Shown: in pieces, positions 33,842 to 41,603 of the stretch
Layout of the letters: each line of letters opens with the position of its first letter
Position numbering within the stretch: the first letter of the stretch is position 1
Assembly: GCF_016722895.1 (NCBI RefSeq)
Contig: NZ_JAEQNA010000005.1
Span: 62,001-126,000, forward strand
DNA length: 64,000 nt
Direction: 5' to 3'
Source of the DNA: Ramlibacter aurantiacus
GTDB lineage: Bacteria; Pseudomonadota; Gammaproteobacteria; Burkholderiales; Burkholderiaceae_C
The notes under the pieces: model-generated
The model's database searches: none
Told to the model about the DNA's origin: nothing
Seen by the model: the letters and a program-made list of their open reading frames with translations, nothing else
Made by a program: the position numbers and the translations under genes

Positions 33842-34510
33842 ATGCAATCGGCTCAAAGCCTTCGCCACTTCATCCTCGACAACCTGCGCGCCGGGCGATG
33901 GCGGGTGGGGGATCGGCTGCCGCCGGAGCGCAGCTTCAGCGACCGATTCGGCCTGAGCCGCGGATCCGTGCGCAAGGTGCTGCAGGACCTGCGTGAACTC
34001 GGGCTGATCGAGCAGACGGTGGGCAGCGGCACCTTCGTGAGGGAAGGCGCCGAAGCGGTCGTCCAGGCACTGCCTGCCGAGCAGGTTTCGCAAAGCAGCC
34101 CGGCCGAGTTGATGGAGGCGCGGATCACGCTGGAGCCGGCGATCCTGGAACTCGTGATCGCCAATGCCACGGCCACGGACTTCCGCCGCATGGACGAGTG
34201 CTGCGAACGTGCCGAGCGCGCGCAATCGCTCATGGAGTTCGAGCACTGGGACGGCATGCTGCACGAGGCGATCGCCCTCGCCGCGCACAACAGCTTCGTG
34301 GCCGGGGTGTTCAGCCACATGAACCAGGTCCGCGCGCAAACCGAATGGGGCGTCCTGAAGCGGCGCAGCGTGACCCCCGAGCGGCGGCTGCTGTACCAGC
34401 GGGAACACCGCGCCCTGGTCAAGGCGATCAAGGCCCGCGACCTCGACCAGGCGCGGTCGGCGGCCCTGCAGCACCTGGTGGGCGTGCGCAGGAATCTGTT
34501 CGGCGGCTGA
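33842..34510 (+). CDS. GntR-family regulator with FCD ligand domain (FadR/VanR type)
   Basis: The 222-residue protein has a GntR winged helix (about 1-70; LPPERSFSDRFGLSRGSVRK) and an all-helical FCD domain (about 80-220) that usually binds an organic acid with a metal. ATG 33842 gives the normal N-terminus; no clear ribosome-binding site precedes it, and the last half-site ends 3 bp before the ATG. It presumably controls the divergent FAH-Bug unit and itself. It is convergent with the VOC gene, 8 bp apart. Confidence 0.88.
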   Translation: MQSAQSLRHFILDNLRAGRWRVGDRLPPERSFSDRFGLSRGSVRKVLQDLRELGLIEQTVGSGTFVREGAEAVVQALPAEQVSQSSPAELMEARITLEPAILELVIANATATDFRRMDECCERAERAQSLMEFEHWDGMLHEAIALAAHNSFVAGVFSHMNQVRAQTEWGVLKRRSVTPERRLLYQREHRALVKAIKARDLDQARSAALQHLVGVRRNLFGG

Positions 34511-34518
34511 GGGCAGGC

Positions 34519-34941
34519 TCAGGCCTGGCCGTCGGCCGGCTCCGGTGGCCCTTTCAGTTCAACCGTATTGCCTTCAGGATCGGTGATGTAGATCGACGGG
34601 CCTCGGCCTTCCGCTCCGAAGCGCTGAGCCACGGGGCCGGGATCCAGGCCGTGGGCGCGCAGGTGCGCGCAGATCGCGTCGGCATCCCAGGGGTCGATGC
34701 GCAGGCAGAAATGATCCATGTTGCGGCCGGGCGTGCCCGCGGCTTCAGCGCCCGCCGCGTCGATGCCGCCCTCGGGCAAGAGAAGGTCGATCAAGCCCCG
34801 CCCCGCACGCAGCTGCACCAGCCGGTTCTTCTCGTCGATGCGGTGCACCGGGCACCCGAGGACGGTGCCGTAGAAGCGGATCATGGCGTCCGGGTTGCGA
34901 ACGCGCAGGACCAGATGATCGATTTCGCGAACCTTCAGCAT
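34519..34941 (-). CDS. VOC/glyoxalase-fold protein
   Basis: The 140-residue single VOC domain pair has HLVLRVRNPDAMIRFY, then NMDHFCLRI and a final DPEGNTVELKG with the usual metal-ligand Glu. The first His (IDHLV) and His in MDHF complete a plausible metal site. These features fit glyoxalase/bleomycin-resistance-like proteins; the substrate is unknown. ATG 34941 (MLKVREIDH) is preferred over a longer frame from 34980. It is the last gene on the leftward strand of the picolinate block, 57 bp after the SDR. Confidence 0.82.
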   Translation of the reverse strand: MLKVREIDHLVLRVRNPDAMIRFYGTVLGCPVHRIDEKNRLVQLRAGRGLIDLLLPEGGIDAAGAEAAGTPGRNMDHFCLRIDPWDADAICAHLRAHGLDPGPVAQRFGAEGRGPSIYITDPEGNTVELKGPPEPADGQA

Positions 34942-34998
34942 CGGATCATTGTGCCTTCGCAAGCCGGGCGCCAGGCTCATCGACCCGCGCCCACCCCC

Positions 34999-35736
34999 TC
35001 AGATCGACTTCACGATGCCGCCATCGACGCGCAGGCTCTGGCCGGTGATGTAGCCGCTGCCGTCGGACAGCAGGAACGCCACGGTCTGGGCGATCTCCTG
35101 CGTGGTTCCGAACCGCTGCATCGGTATCCGGGCGACCACTTCGGGCGTCTCGGGCCAGCTGTCGACGAAGCCCGGAAGAACCGAGTTCATGCGGATCCCG
35201 TCGGGTGCATGGCGCTCGGCGTAGAGGCGGGTGAACGAGCCGAGCGCGGCGCGCAAAACGGACGAGACGGGCATCGACTGCTCAGGCATGGCCGCTGCGT
35301 AGCTGGAGATGTTGACCACCGCACCCCCGCCCTGGCGCTGCATGACCGGCGTGACCTTGCGCATCATGCGGATCACGTTCAGCAGCAGCATCTCCAGGCC
35401 GGCCTGCCAGCTGGCGTCGTCCAGCGCGAGCAGATCGCCCTTGGGCGGATGCCCGGTGTTGTTCACCACCGCGTCGACGCGGCCATACGTGCGCAGCGCC
35501 AGTTCGACGAGCGCGTCGAGGTCTTCCGCGCGAGTCACGGATCCTTGCATCCCGACCCCGCCCAGCTCGCGCGCCACCTCGACGGCTTTGCTCGGCGACA
35601 TGAGCGCGACGCGCCAGCCGCGGCCGGCCAGTTCGCTGGCGATCGCCGCGCCCATCCCGCGACCTGCAGCCGTCACGATGGCCACTTTTCCTGGTGTCAC
35701 TGTCGATCCTTCAGCGTGGGGGCGTGGTTCAGTCAT
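34999..35736 (-). CDS. SDR-fold protein lacking the catalytic Tyr-Lys pair
   Basis: The 245-residue SDR-like protein has the cofactor loop TAAGRGMG (about 22-29), NNTG (92-95) and NISS (142-145), and ends with the typical SGYITGQSLRVDGG. At the active-site position, however, it reads SSVLR, so the expected Tyr is Ser158 and the expected Lys is Arg162. It may be catalytically altered or use another mechanism. Its start overlaps the ABC permease stop by 8 bp, so it belongs to the same leftward transcription unit. The function in the picolinate block is unknown. Confidence 0.82.
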   Translation of the reverse strand: MTEPRPHAEGSTVTPGKVAIVTAAGRGMGAAIASELAGRGWRVALMSPSKAVEVARELGGVGMQGSVTRAEDLDALVELALRTYGRVDAVVNNTGHPPKGDLLALDDASWQAGLEMLLLNVIRMMRKVTPVMQRQGGGAVVNISSYAAAMPEQSMPVSSVLRAALGSFTRLYAERHAPDGIRMNSVLPGFVDSWPETPEVVARIPMQRFGTTQEIAQTVAFLLSDGSGYITGQSLRVDGGIVKSI

Positions 35737-36496
35737 GCGCCACCCGCCAGGGCGTGGCCTTGCGCTCGATCCAGACCACCGCCCCGTACAGGACCATGCC
35801 CATGATCGCGAGCAGGAACACGGCGGCGAACACCCGGGCCGTGTCGAACATGCCTTGTGCGCTCAGGATGACGTAGCCCAGCCCACGCTGCGAGGCCACG
35901 AACTCACCGACGATGGCGCCGACCAGCGACAACGCGATGGCCACCTTCATGCCGGTGAGGATGGAGGGCAGCGCGCAGGGCAGACGCACCTTGAGGAAGA
36001 AGTCGAGCGACGAGCCCTTGAGCACGCGCCCGAGGTCCAGCACGTCCTGGGGGACCGAGCGCAATCCGTGAACCGCATCGACCAGCACCGCGAACACCGC
36101 GATCAGGAAGGCCATGGCGATCTTCGGCTCGTACCCCGTGCCCATCCAGATCACGAACAGCGGTGCGATCGCCACCTTGGGCACGCTGTTCAAGGCGACG
36201 ATCATCGGATAGACCACGTCGGTGAAGTTGCGCGAGGCCACCAGCAGCATGGCCAGGCCGACGCCGACGACCACGGCCAGGGCGAAACCGCCGAGCGTCG
36301 TGATCAGCGTGTAGTAGCAGTGGTCGAGGTACCAGCGCCATTCGCGGGCGAGCTCCAGCAGCACCGTGGACGGAGGTGGCAGCGTGATCGGCCGCGCCTC
36401 GAACACGTGCACGGCCACTTCCCACAGCGCCAGCAGCAGCAAGAGGGCGGCGGCTCCCACCCCGGCGCGGCGGGCGCTGTCCAGGCGGGTGCTCAT
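35729..36496 (-). CDS. ABC transporter permease (SsuC/TauC/ThiX type)
   Basis: The 255-residue inner-membrane protein has about six helices and the permease coupling loop in the EFVASQRGLGYVI region. This is the family that works with SsuB/TauB-type ATPases to import sulfonates, thiamine precursors, pyrimidines or aromatic acids. Start ATG 36496 overlaps the ATPase stop (ATGA). With the ATPase and the NMT1/THI5-type receptor it forms a complete importer embedded next to picF and picD, so import of a pyridine carboxylate is a reasonable inference. Confidence 0.87.
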   Translation of the reverse strand: MSTRLDSARRAGVGAAALLLLLALWEVAVHVFEARPITLPPPSTVLLELAREWRWYLDHCYYTLITTLGGFALAVVVGVGLAMLLVASRNFTDVVYPMIVALNSVPKVAIAPLFVIWMGTGYEPKIAMAFLIAVFAVLVDAVHGLRSVPQDVLDLGRVLKGSSLDFFLKVRLPCALPSILTGMKVAIALSLVGAIVGEFVASQRGLGYVILSAQGMFDTARVFAAVFLLAIMGMVLYGAVVWIERKATPWRVAHD

Positions 36497-37299
36497 GCTG
36501 CGTTGACCTCGCCTGCGGTCGCGGGTGGCTCCTTGATGAGGCCCATGTCGTTGAACAGGCGGCGGATGCGCGCGGTATAGGTGCCGAACTTGTCCGACTC
36601 GCGGTCGCCCAGGCGGCGCGGTCGTGCCAGATCGACCTCGATGATGTCGGCGACGCGGCCGGGTCGCGGCGACAGGACCACCACGCGGTCCGCCAGGAAC
36701 ACGGCCTCGGCGATGCCGTGGGTGACGAAGACCACCGTGTTGCGCGTCTCCAGCCAAATGCGTTGCAGCTCGATGTTCATCTGGTCACGTGTCAGGGCGT
36801 CCAGGGCGCCGAAGGGCTCGTCCATCAACAGCAGGCGCGGATCGTCGACCAGGGCGCGGCAGATCGCGGCGCGCTGGCGCATGCCGCCGGACAACTCGCG
36901 GGGATAGCGGTCGGCGAAATCGCTCAGGCCGGTGAGCGCCAGCAGCCCGGCGACGCGCTTGCGGTAGTCCTGCACCGGCTTGCGAGCAAACTCCACCGGG
37001 AGCAGGATGTTGCGTTCGATGTTGCGCCACTCGAGCAGGGCGTCGCGCTGGAACACCATGCCGATGTGGTCGGGCGGCCCGTCGACGGTTTGTCCGTCGA
37101 CCTGCAGTTCACCACCCGTGACGCGCTCGAGCCCCGCGATGCAGCGCAGGAAGGTGCTCTTGCCGCAGCCGCTGGGGCCCAGGATGCTCACGAACTCGCC
37201 GGGCTTGACGTCCAGCGACACCTGCTCGAGCGCCGTGAGCGCGCGCTCGCCCGGGTAGACCTTGCTGACGCCGCGCGCCTGGATCGAGCTGGCGCTCAC
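36493..37299 (-). CDS. ABC transporter ATP-binding protein (SsuB/TauB type)
   Basis: The 268-residue protein has Walker A GPSGCGKST, the Q-loop region GMVFQRD, the signature LSGGMRQR, Walker B LLLMDEPFGALD and the switch His in FVTHG. It energises the adjacent permease. The start is GTG 37299, overlapping the receptor stop (GTGA), and the end overlaps the permease start. The tight coupling shows that the importer is made as a unit. Confidence 0.92.
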   Translation of the reverse strand: MSASSIQARGVSKVYPGERALTALEQVSLDVKPGEFVSILGPSGCGKSTFLRCIAGLERVTGGELQVDGQTVDGPPDHIGMVFQRDALLEWRNIERNILLPVEFARKPVQDYRKRVAGLLALTGLSDFADRYPRELSGGMRQRAAICRALVDDPRLLLMDEPFGALDALTRDQMNIELQRIWLETRNTVVFVTHGIAEAVFLADRVVVLSPRPGRVADIIEVDLARPRRLGDRESDKFGTYTARIRRLFNDMGLIKEPPATAGEVNAA

Positions 37300-38321
37300 T
37301 TGGCCCCGCTGATCGCCGGCATCGGGCGGACCATGTTGGGTGCGACGAAATCACTGCCGTTGCGGCTAGCCTTGATCAGGCTGGCGTCCGTGAGCGTCTT
37401 GACCGCGTCGGTCCAGTCGGCCGCGACCGGCGCGCCCAGCGTCTGGCCGGCGGCCACGGGCAACTTGAAGAATTTGCGCAGCGAATCAACCTGGCCGCGC
37501 AGGATCTTCTTGTCCAGCTTGGCTTGGGGCCGCTGGGCAACGATGGCGTCGACCGCCTCGTCCTCATGGCCGTTGTAGACGTACTGCCAGGACGCCGCGG
37601 TGACGCTGGCGAACTTCGAGATGGCTTCGCGCTTGCTGGCCAGCTTGCTTTCCGAGCTGAACAGCCCGAAGCTGGGCATGGGCAGCTTGTAGTCGGCGAA
37701 GAGGATGCTGTTGGACGGCCGCGGCTGGGCCACGATGGCCTCGAAGAACGGGATGGTCGAGAAGACGGCGTCAGTGCGCCCGGAGACGTAGGTGCCGGCC
37801 TTGGCGGCGGCATCCACGTTCACCAATTCCAGGTCGCCGCGCTTGAGGCCGCCGGCGGCCAGGAAGGCGTCGATGAAAGGTGCTTCGAGCGATCCGGCGG
37901 TATAGGCCACCTTCTTGCCCTTGAGGTCCGCCGGGCCCTTGATCCCCGAGTCGGCGGGCACCAGCATGCCCAGGTCGCTGGTGCGCGCGAACACCGCCAC
38001 CGCCTTCACCGGCAGGCCCTTGTCACGGGCGATCATCATCGGGCCCAGCGCCGCGTGGCCCAGGTCGAACTGGTCGCTGCTGCCGACGATCTGCACGGTG
38101 GTCACCGAGCCGTTGCCATCCTCGATCTCGACGTCGAGCCCGGCCGCCTTGTACCAACCCTTCTGCTGGGCCAGGTGCATGGCGGCGTGGGCGCCCCAGG
38201 GCGTCCAGTCCAGGCGCACCTTGATCTTCTCGGGCGCCTGCGCAGATGCGGCGGCGGCGAAAGCCAGCGCGGCGCAAGAGGCGAATACGCGGACAACGAA
38301 TCTGCTGAGGGAAAAGGTCAT
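37296..38321 (-). CDS. ABC transporter substrate-binding protein (NMT1/THI5-like)
   Basis: The 341-residue protein from ATG 38321 has a signal peptide (about 1-27, ending ASA-QA). The NMT1/THI5 fold starts KVRLDWTPWGAHAAM, a family motif that binds pyrimidine- or pyridine-like and sulfonate ligands. GGAG precedes the start. It lies 43 bp downstream of picF on the same strand. The context suggests picolinate or a related heteroaromatic acid as ligand (inference). Confidence 0.87.
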   Translation of the reverse strand: MTFSLSRFVVRVFASCAALAFAAAASAQAPEKIKVRLDWTPWGAHAAMHLAQQKGWYKAAGLDVEIEDGNGSVTTVQIVGSSDQFDLGHAALGPMMIARDKGLPVKAVAVFARTSDLGMLVPADSGIKGPADLKGKKVAYTAGSLEAPFIDAFLAAGGLKRGDLELVNVDAAAKAGTYVSGRTDAVFSTIPFFEAIVAQPRPSNSILFADYKLPMPSFGLFSSESKLASKREAISKFASVTAASWQYVYNGHEDEAVDAIVAQRPQAKLDKKILRGQVDSLRKFFKLPVAAGQTLGAPVAADWTDAVKTLTDASLIKASRNGSDFVAPNMVRPMPAISGAK

Positions 38322-38364
38322 GTCGGTCTCCAGGAGGGCGGGGTTGAAGGAAGCGACGTGCGGG

Positions 38365-39006
38365 TCAGGCGCCCACCGCACGCGCGCCGGCAGCGGTGGC
38401 TTCCAGGGCGGCGTCGCGGGTCATCAGGGTGGCGTATTTCTGGTCCATGTCGAACAGGTTGGCTTCGTGGGCCTGCAGCGAGCGATCGCCCACGCAGTCG
38501 GTGACGACCAGCGGGCGGAAGCCGTGGCACATGGCATCGACCACGCTGGCCCGCACACAGCCGCTGGTGGTGCAGCCGGCGATCAGCAGGGTCTGCACGC
38601 CGCGGTTGGCGAGCCAGCTTGCAAGGGGCGTGCCAAAGAAGCCCGACGGGTTGGTCTTGCGCACCACCAGTTCACCGGCCACGGGCTGCAACTGCGACAC
38701 GATCTGGCTGCCCGGGCTGTCCTCGTGCAGGGCCAGGAGGGTCGGCACCTTGAGGGTGAAGACGTTGGCGTCGGCGCCGTCGTCCTGGTAGACGATGCGG
38801 GTGTGCGCGATCGGCCACTGGCGCGTGCGCGCCTGGGCGAGCAGCGTGCGCGTGCACTCGATGGCCGGGCCGATGTTGCCGCCGCCAAAGGCCGCCGGGT
38901 CGGCGAAGCCGTTGACGAAGTCGACGATGAGCAAGCCATAAGGCGGCTTGGGCTCCATCGTGGCGCCGAAGCCCTGGTTGCGGTAGGTGGCTTCGTCGCT
39001 TCTCAC
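38365..39006 (-). CDS. picF: Maleamate amidase (cysteine hydrolase, isochorismatase fold)
   Basis: The 213-residue protein hydrolyses maleamate to maleate and ammonia in the 2,5-dihydroxypyridine lower pathway. The cysteine-hydrolase triad is present: Asp29 in LLIVDFVN, Lys117 in VVRKTNPSG and Cys150 in the AGCTTSGC loop. The family also includes N-carbamoylsarcosine amidases, but the neighbour picD strongly favours maleamate amidase (NicF/PicF). The start is GTG 39006, overlapping the picD stop as GTGA, so the two are translationally coupled. Confidence 0.9.
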   Translation of the reverse strand: MRSDEATYRNQGFGATMEPKPPYGLLIVDFVNGFADPAAFGGGNIGPAIECTRTLLAQARTRQWPIAHTRIVYQDDGADANVFTLKVPTLLALHEDSPGSQIVSQLQPVAGELVVRKTNPSGFFGTPLASWLANRGVQTLLIAGCTTSGCVRASVVDAMCHGFRPLVVTDCVGDRSLQAHEANLFDMDQKYATLMTRDAALEATAAGARAVGA

Positions 39007-40046
39007 TGGAACGCCTCGTCGATCACCTTGCCATCACGCACCACGATGGTGTCGTCCACCCGCACCGTGCAGTTGCGCAGCGGGATGTCCAGGTGGCAGG
39101 CCGTCTTGCGCTTTCCGCCGGCCTCGTTGTTGGGCCCGAGCGAGAACAGGAAGTTGCCCTCGAAGGCGCGCGCATCCATCGCGATGGTTCGCTCGCGGTC
39201 GTACAGCGACAGCGTGTGCCAGTAGCACCGCGGCTGCATGCCCCAGCCGATGTGCGACATGGCATAGGCCTCGGGGTCCTTGTAGGCCGCCATGAACTCA
39301 CGCAGGAGGTCGGCATCGATGCCGCCCTCGATGCTGCGCACGAAGCCTTCGCTGACCTTCAAGGTGACCTTGTCCGAGACATAGTTCTTCTGCGGCAGCA
39401 GGATGTCGCCGCGGTCGATCACGATGGTGCCGTCGCTGCCGCCCTCGTTGGCGAAGGTGAAGAGGAAGCCGCTGGGCCAGTGGTCCCACCGCCCGGGCTC
39501 CTCGACGAATCCGTATTCGCAGATGGTGGGGAATTCCCCGATCTTGAAGGTGACATCGGTGCCGGCGGGCGACGTCACGTGCATGGTCCTGGCCCGCTTG
39601 AGCAATCGCGAGGCGGCCAGCACGCGCTGCCGGTCCGCCTCGGTGGGCACCGTGCGCACGAGCACCTCCGGCGGCTCGACCGCCAGGAGGATCTTGGTTC
39701 CCGAGTCCAGGATGTCCATCTGCTCGGGCGAGAACAGCAGCAGCATCAGGTCCAGCACGATGTCGCTGTTCTTCAGCGCCGAGATCGCCGCCGTGTTGCC
39801 GGTCAGGGGGGTCTCCCCGAGGTAGTTCAGCAGGTCGCGGCTGGTGGCCTTCTCGGCATTGATCGGCGGCAGCTCGATCTTGGTGACGATGGCCCCGGCC
39901 CGCTGCGCCGAGATGGTGGCCGCACGTAGCGTCAACGGATCCGTGTGCGGTCCGCAAAGAATGGAGACGGTCTGGCCCGCCTGCACCTGGCTGAGCCTGA
40001 GCACTTCGTCCCAGGCGCTGATCATCTGGTGGTCACTGACCGGCAT
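39003..40046 (-). CDS. picD: 2,5-Dihydroxypyridine 5,6-dioxygenase
   Basis: The 347-residue iron dioxygenase has the leucine-aminopeptidase-M29-like fold and opens the ring of 2,5-dihydroxypyridine to N-formylmaleamate. His265 (MSHIG), His318 and Asp320 (CHLD) fall at the same positions as the metal ligands of NicX from Pseudomonas putida, strong support for the assignment. AAAGGATG precedes the ATG. It lies 49 bp downstream of picC, with a rho-independent terminator in between. picF follows with coupled translation. Confidence 0.94.
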   Translation of the reverse strand: MPVSDHQMISAWDEVLRLSQVQAGQTVSILCGPHTDPLTLRAATISAQRAGAIVTKIELPPINAEKATSRDLLNYLGETPLTGNTAAISALKNSDIVLDLMLLLFSPEQMDILDSGTKILLAVEPPEVLVRTVPTEADRQRVLAASRLLKRARTMHVTSPAGTDVTFKIGEFPTICEYGFVEEPGRWDHWPSGFLFTFANEGGSDGTIVIDRGDILLPQKNYVSDKVTLKVSEGFVRSIEGGIDADLLREFMAAYKDPEAYAMSHIGWGMQPRCYWHTLSLYDRERTIAMDARAFEGNFLFSLGPNNEAGGKRKTACHLDIPLRNCTVRVDDTIVVRDGKVIDEAFQ

Positions 40047-40069
40047 GGTTCATCCTTTCTGCGTGGTAG

Positions 40070-40108
40070 ACCAGGGAAAAAGAAACCGGCCGGCGCTAGA
40101 CGCCGGCC
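40070..40108 (-). terminator. Rho-independent terminator between picC and picD
   Basis: Read on the minus strand, GGCCGGCG-TCTAG-CGCCGGCC is a perfect 8-bp GC-rich stem with a 5-nt loop, followed by GGTTTCTTTTT. The loop contains the TAG stop of picC. This is a textbook terminator placed inside a run of pathway genes, 24 bp before picD. It should lower picDF and ABC-importer expression relative to picC and the oxygenase genes, or be controlled by readthrough (inference). Confidence 0.8.
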
Positions 40109-41067
40109 AGCTTGAAGAGCCGGCGCGCGTTGCCGTGGCAAACGAGCGCGCGCGTGCGGTCGTCCAGCGGCGCCTGCTCGATGAACGCGCAGGCCTCGGC
40201 GGTCGACTCATAGGGATAGTCCACCGAGAACAGCACGCCTTCGGCGCCCATTTCGCCGATCGCCCCGACCAGTGACGGCGCCGAGCACACGCCCGAGGTC
40301 GTGATCAGGATGTTGCGGCCGAAGTATTCGCTGGGCTTGCGCGCCAGCTCGATGCCCATGGGATAAGCGGCGAAGCGGCTGTCCAGGCGCCAGCGCTGGA
40401 ACGGGAGGAACTCGCCCATGTGGCCCAGCAGCAGCGTCAGCCGGGGGAAGCGGTCGAAGACCCCCCCGAAGAGCAGGCGCAGCGCGTGGCCGGCGGTCTC
40501 GACGCCCCAACCCCAGGTGGCGCCGTGCAGCACGGGCATGCCGTCGAGCAGGGCAGGCACCTGGCTGAAGCTGGCCGGGTGCAGGTAGATCGGCACATCG
40601 AGCGCCTGTGCGCGCTCCCAGAACACGTCGAACGCCGCGCCCTCGTAGTAGCGACCGAGGGTGTGGCCGTTGACCATAGCTCCCTTGAAGCCGAGCTGGC
40701 CGACGGTGCGCTCGAGCTCGTCGGCGGCCGCCTGCGGGTCCTGCAGCGCGACGTGGGCGAATGCGCCGTAGCGCGTCGGATGCCGCGAGACGCGCTCGGC
40801 CAGGAACTCGTTGTTCTCGCGCGCACGGCGGATCGCCAGCGCCGCATCGGGCTCGGCCTGCACACCCGGGGCCGTCTGCGAGAGCACCACGTATTCGATG
40901 CTGCCGGCGTCCATTTCCTCGATGCGGCGCGAATCGAAGTCGGTGAGGCGCGCGCCGAGGTCGGCGCGCACGTCGGGGGCGAGCAGCTGGGTGAAGCCCT
41001 TGGAGTACTCGGCGAAGCCGGGCGCCGAGAAGTGCTCCTCGAGCGCGATCTTGGGAATGCGGTTCAT
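40096..41067 (-). CDS. picC: Amidohydrolase-family decarboxylase, probable 3,6-dihydroxypicolinate decarboxylase
   Basis: The 323-residue amidohydrolase-2 protein has the N-terminal metal motif KIALEEHF (Glu10, His12), a metal His in YLHPASF, GHMGEFLPF, the late catalytic Asp in SVDYPYES and the end block GNARRLFKL. It resembles gamma-resorcylate and 2,3-dihydroxybenzoate decarboxylases, which remove a ring carboxylate non-oxidatively. In the pic pathway PicC gives 2,5-dihydroxypyridine, the substrate of the next gene product. It starts 20 bp after the Rieske small subunit gene on the same strand. Confidence 0.87.
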   Translation of the reverse strand: MNRIPKIALEEHFSAPGFAEYSKGFTQLLAPDVRADLGARLTDFDSRRIEEMDAGSIEYVVLSQTAPGVQAEPDAALAIRRARENNEFLAERVSRHPTRYGAFAHVALQDPQAAADELERTVGQLGFKGAMVNGHTLGRYYEGAAFDVFWERAQALDVPIYLHPASFSQVPALLDGMPVLHGATWGWGVETAGHALRLLFGGVFDRFPRLTLLLGHMGEFLPFQRWRLDSRFAAYPMGIELARKPSEYFGRNILITTSGVCSAPSLVGAIGEMGAEGVLFSVDYPYESTAEACAFIEQAPLDDRTRALVCHGNARRLFKLAGV

Positions 41068-41087
41068 GCTCGGTTCTCTCGATTCGC

Positions 41088-41603
41088 TCAGACGGGGTAG
41101 GCCAGCGCAGTCGCCAGCACCTCGGTGTCGTGGACCACCTGCCGGTCCGCGAGCAGCAGCTGCTCGCCGCGGCGCACGAAGCGGTCATAGTAGGTGCCGG
41201 CCAGGTGCACGGTGGACGGCCCCTCGATGAGGGTTTGCACGAGGATGAACGGCGTCTGGGCCTCGACCGCCCCATCGGTCTCGTCGACCACCCGGGTGAC
41301 ACCCAGCAGGTGCAGCATGTGCCGCGGGGCGAACATCTGCGAGTGCGCCACCGCCAGCGCGCGGTCCCGGATCATGTCCGCGCCCTCGCAGTACACGAGC
41401 CCGACCGGCAGATCCAGCAGCGCGTTCTCGCGCGAGGTGACGCGGTAGGTAGCCTCCTCGGCGAAGAAGTCGGGCCAGCGCTCGACGTCGTTGGCATCCA
41501 GGGCCGCGCAGTACTCGGCGTTGAAGGTCTCGATCTCGGCGCGCAACTGGGCGGCGCGCTGGGGACCGACGGTAGCGGGGCGGTAGGCGAGTCTTTCCTT
41601 CAT
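41088..41603 (-). CDS. Ring-hydroxylating oxygenase small (beta) subunit
   Basis: The 171-residue SnoaL/NTF2-fold protein is typical of aromatic-ring hydroxylating dioxygenase beta subunits, with FNAEYCAALDANDVERWPDFF and MLHLLGVTRV regions. It stabilises the alpha subunit and has no cofactor. Its ATG 41603 overlaps the large-subunit stop (ATGA). It is one of four components of the proposed 6-hydroxypicolinate monooxygenase (PicB). Which picB number applies is not assigned here. Confidence 0.9.
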   Translation of the reverse strand: MKERLAYRPATVGPQRAAQLRAEIETFNAEYCAALDANDVERWPDFFAEEATYRVTSRENALLDLPVGLVYCEGADMIRDRALAVAHSQMFAPRHMLHLLGVTRVVDETDGAVEAQTPFILVQTLIEGPSTVHLAGTYYDRFVRRGEQLLLADRQVVHDTEVLATALAYPV

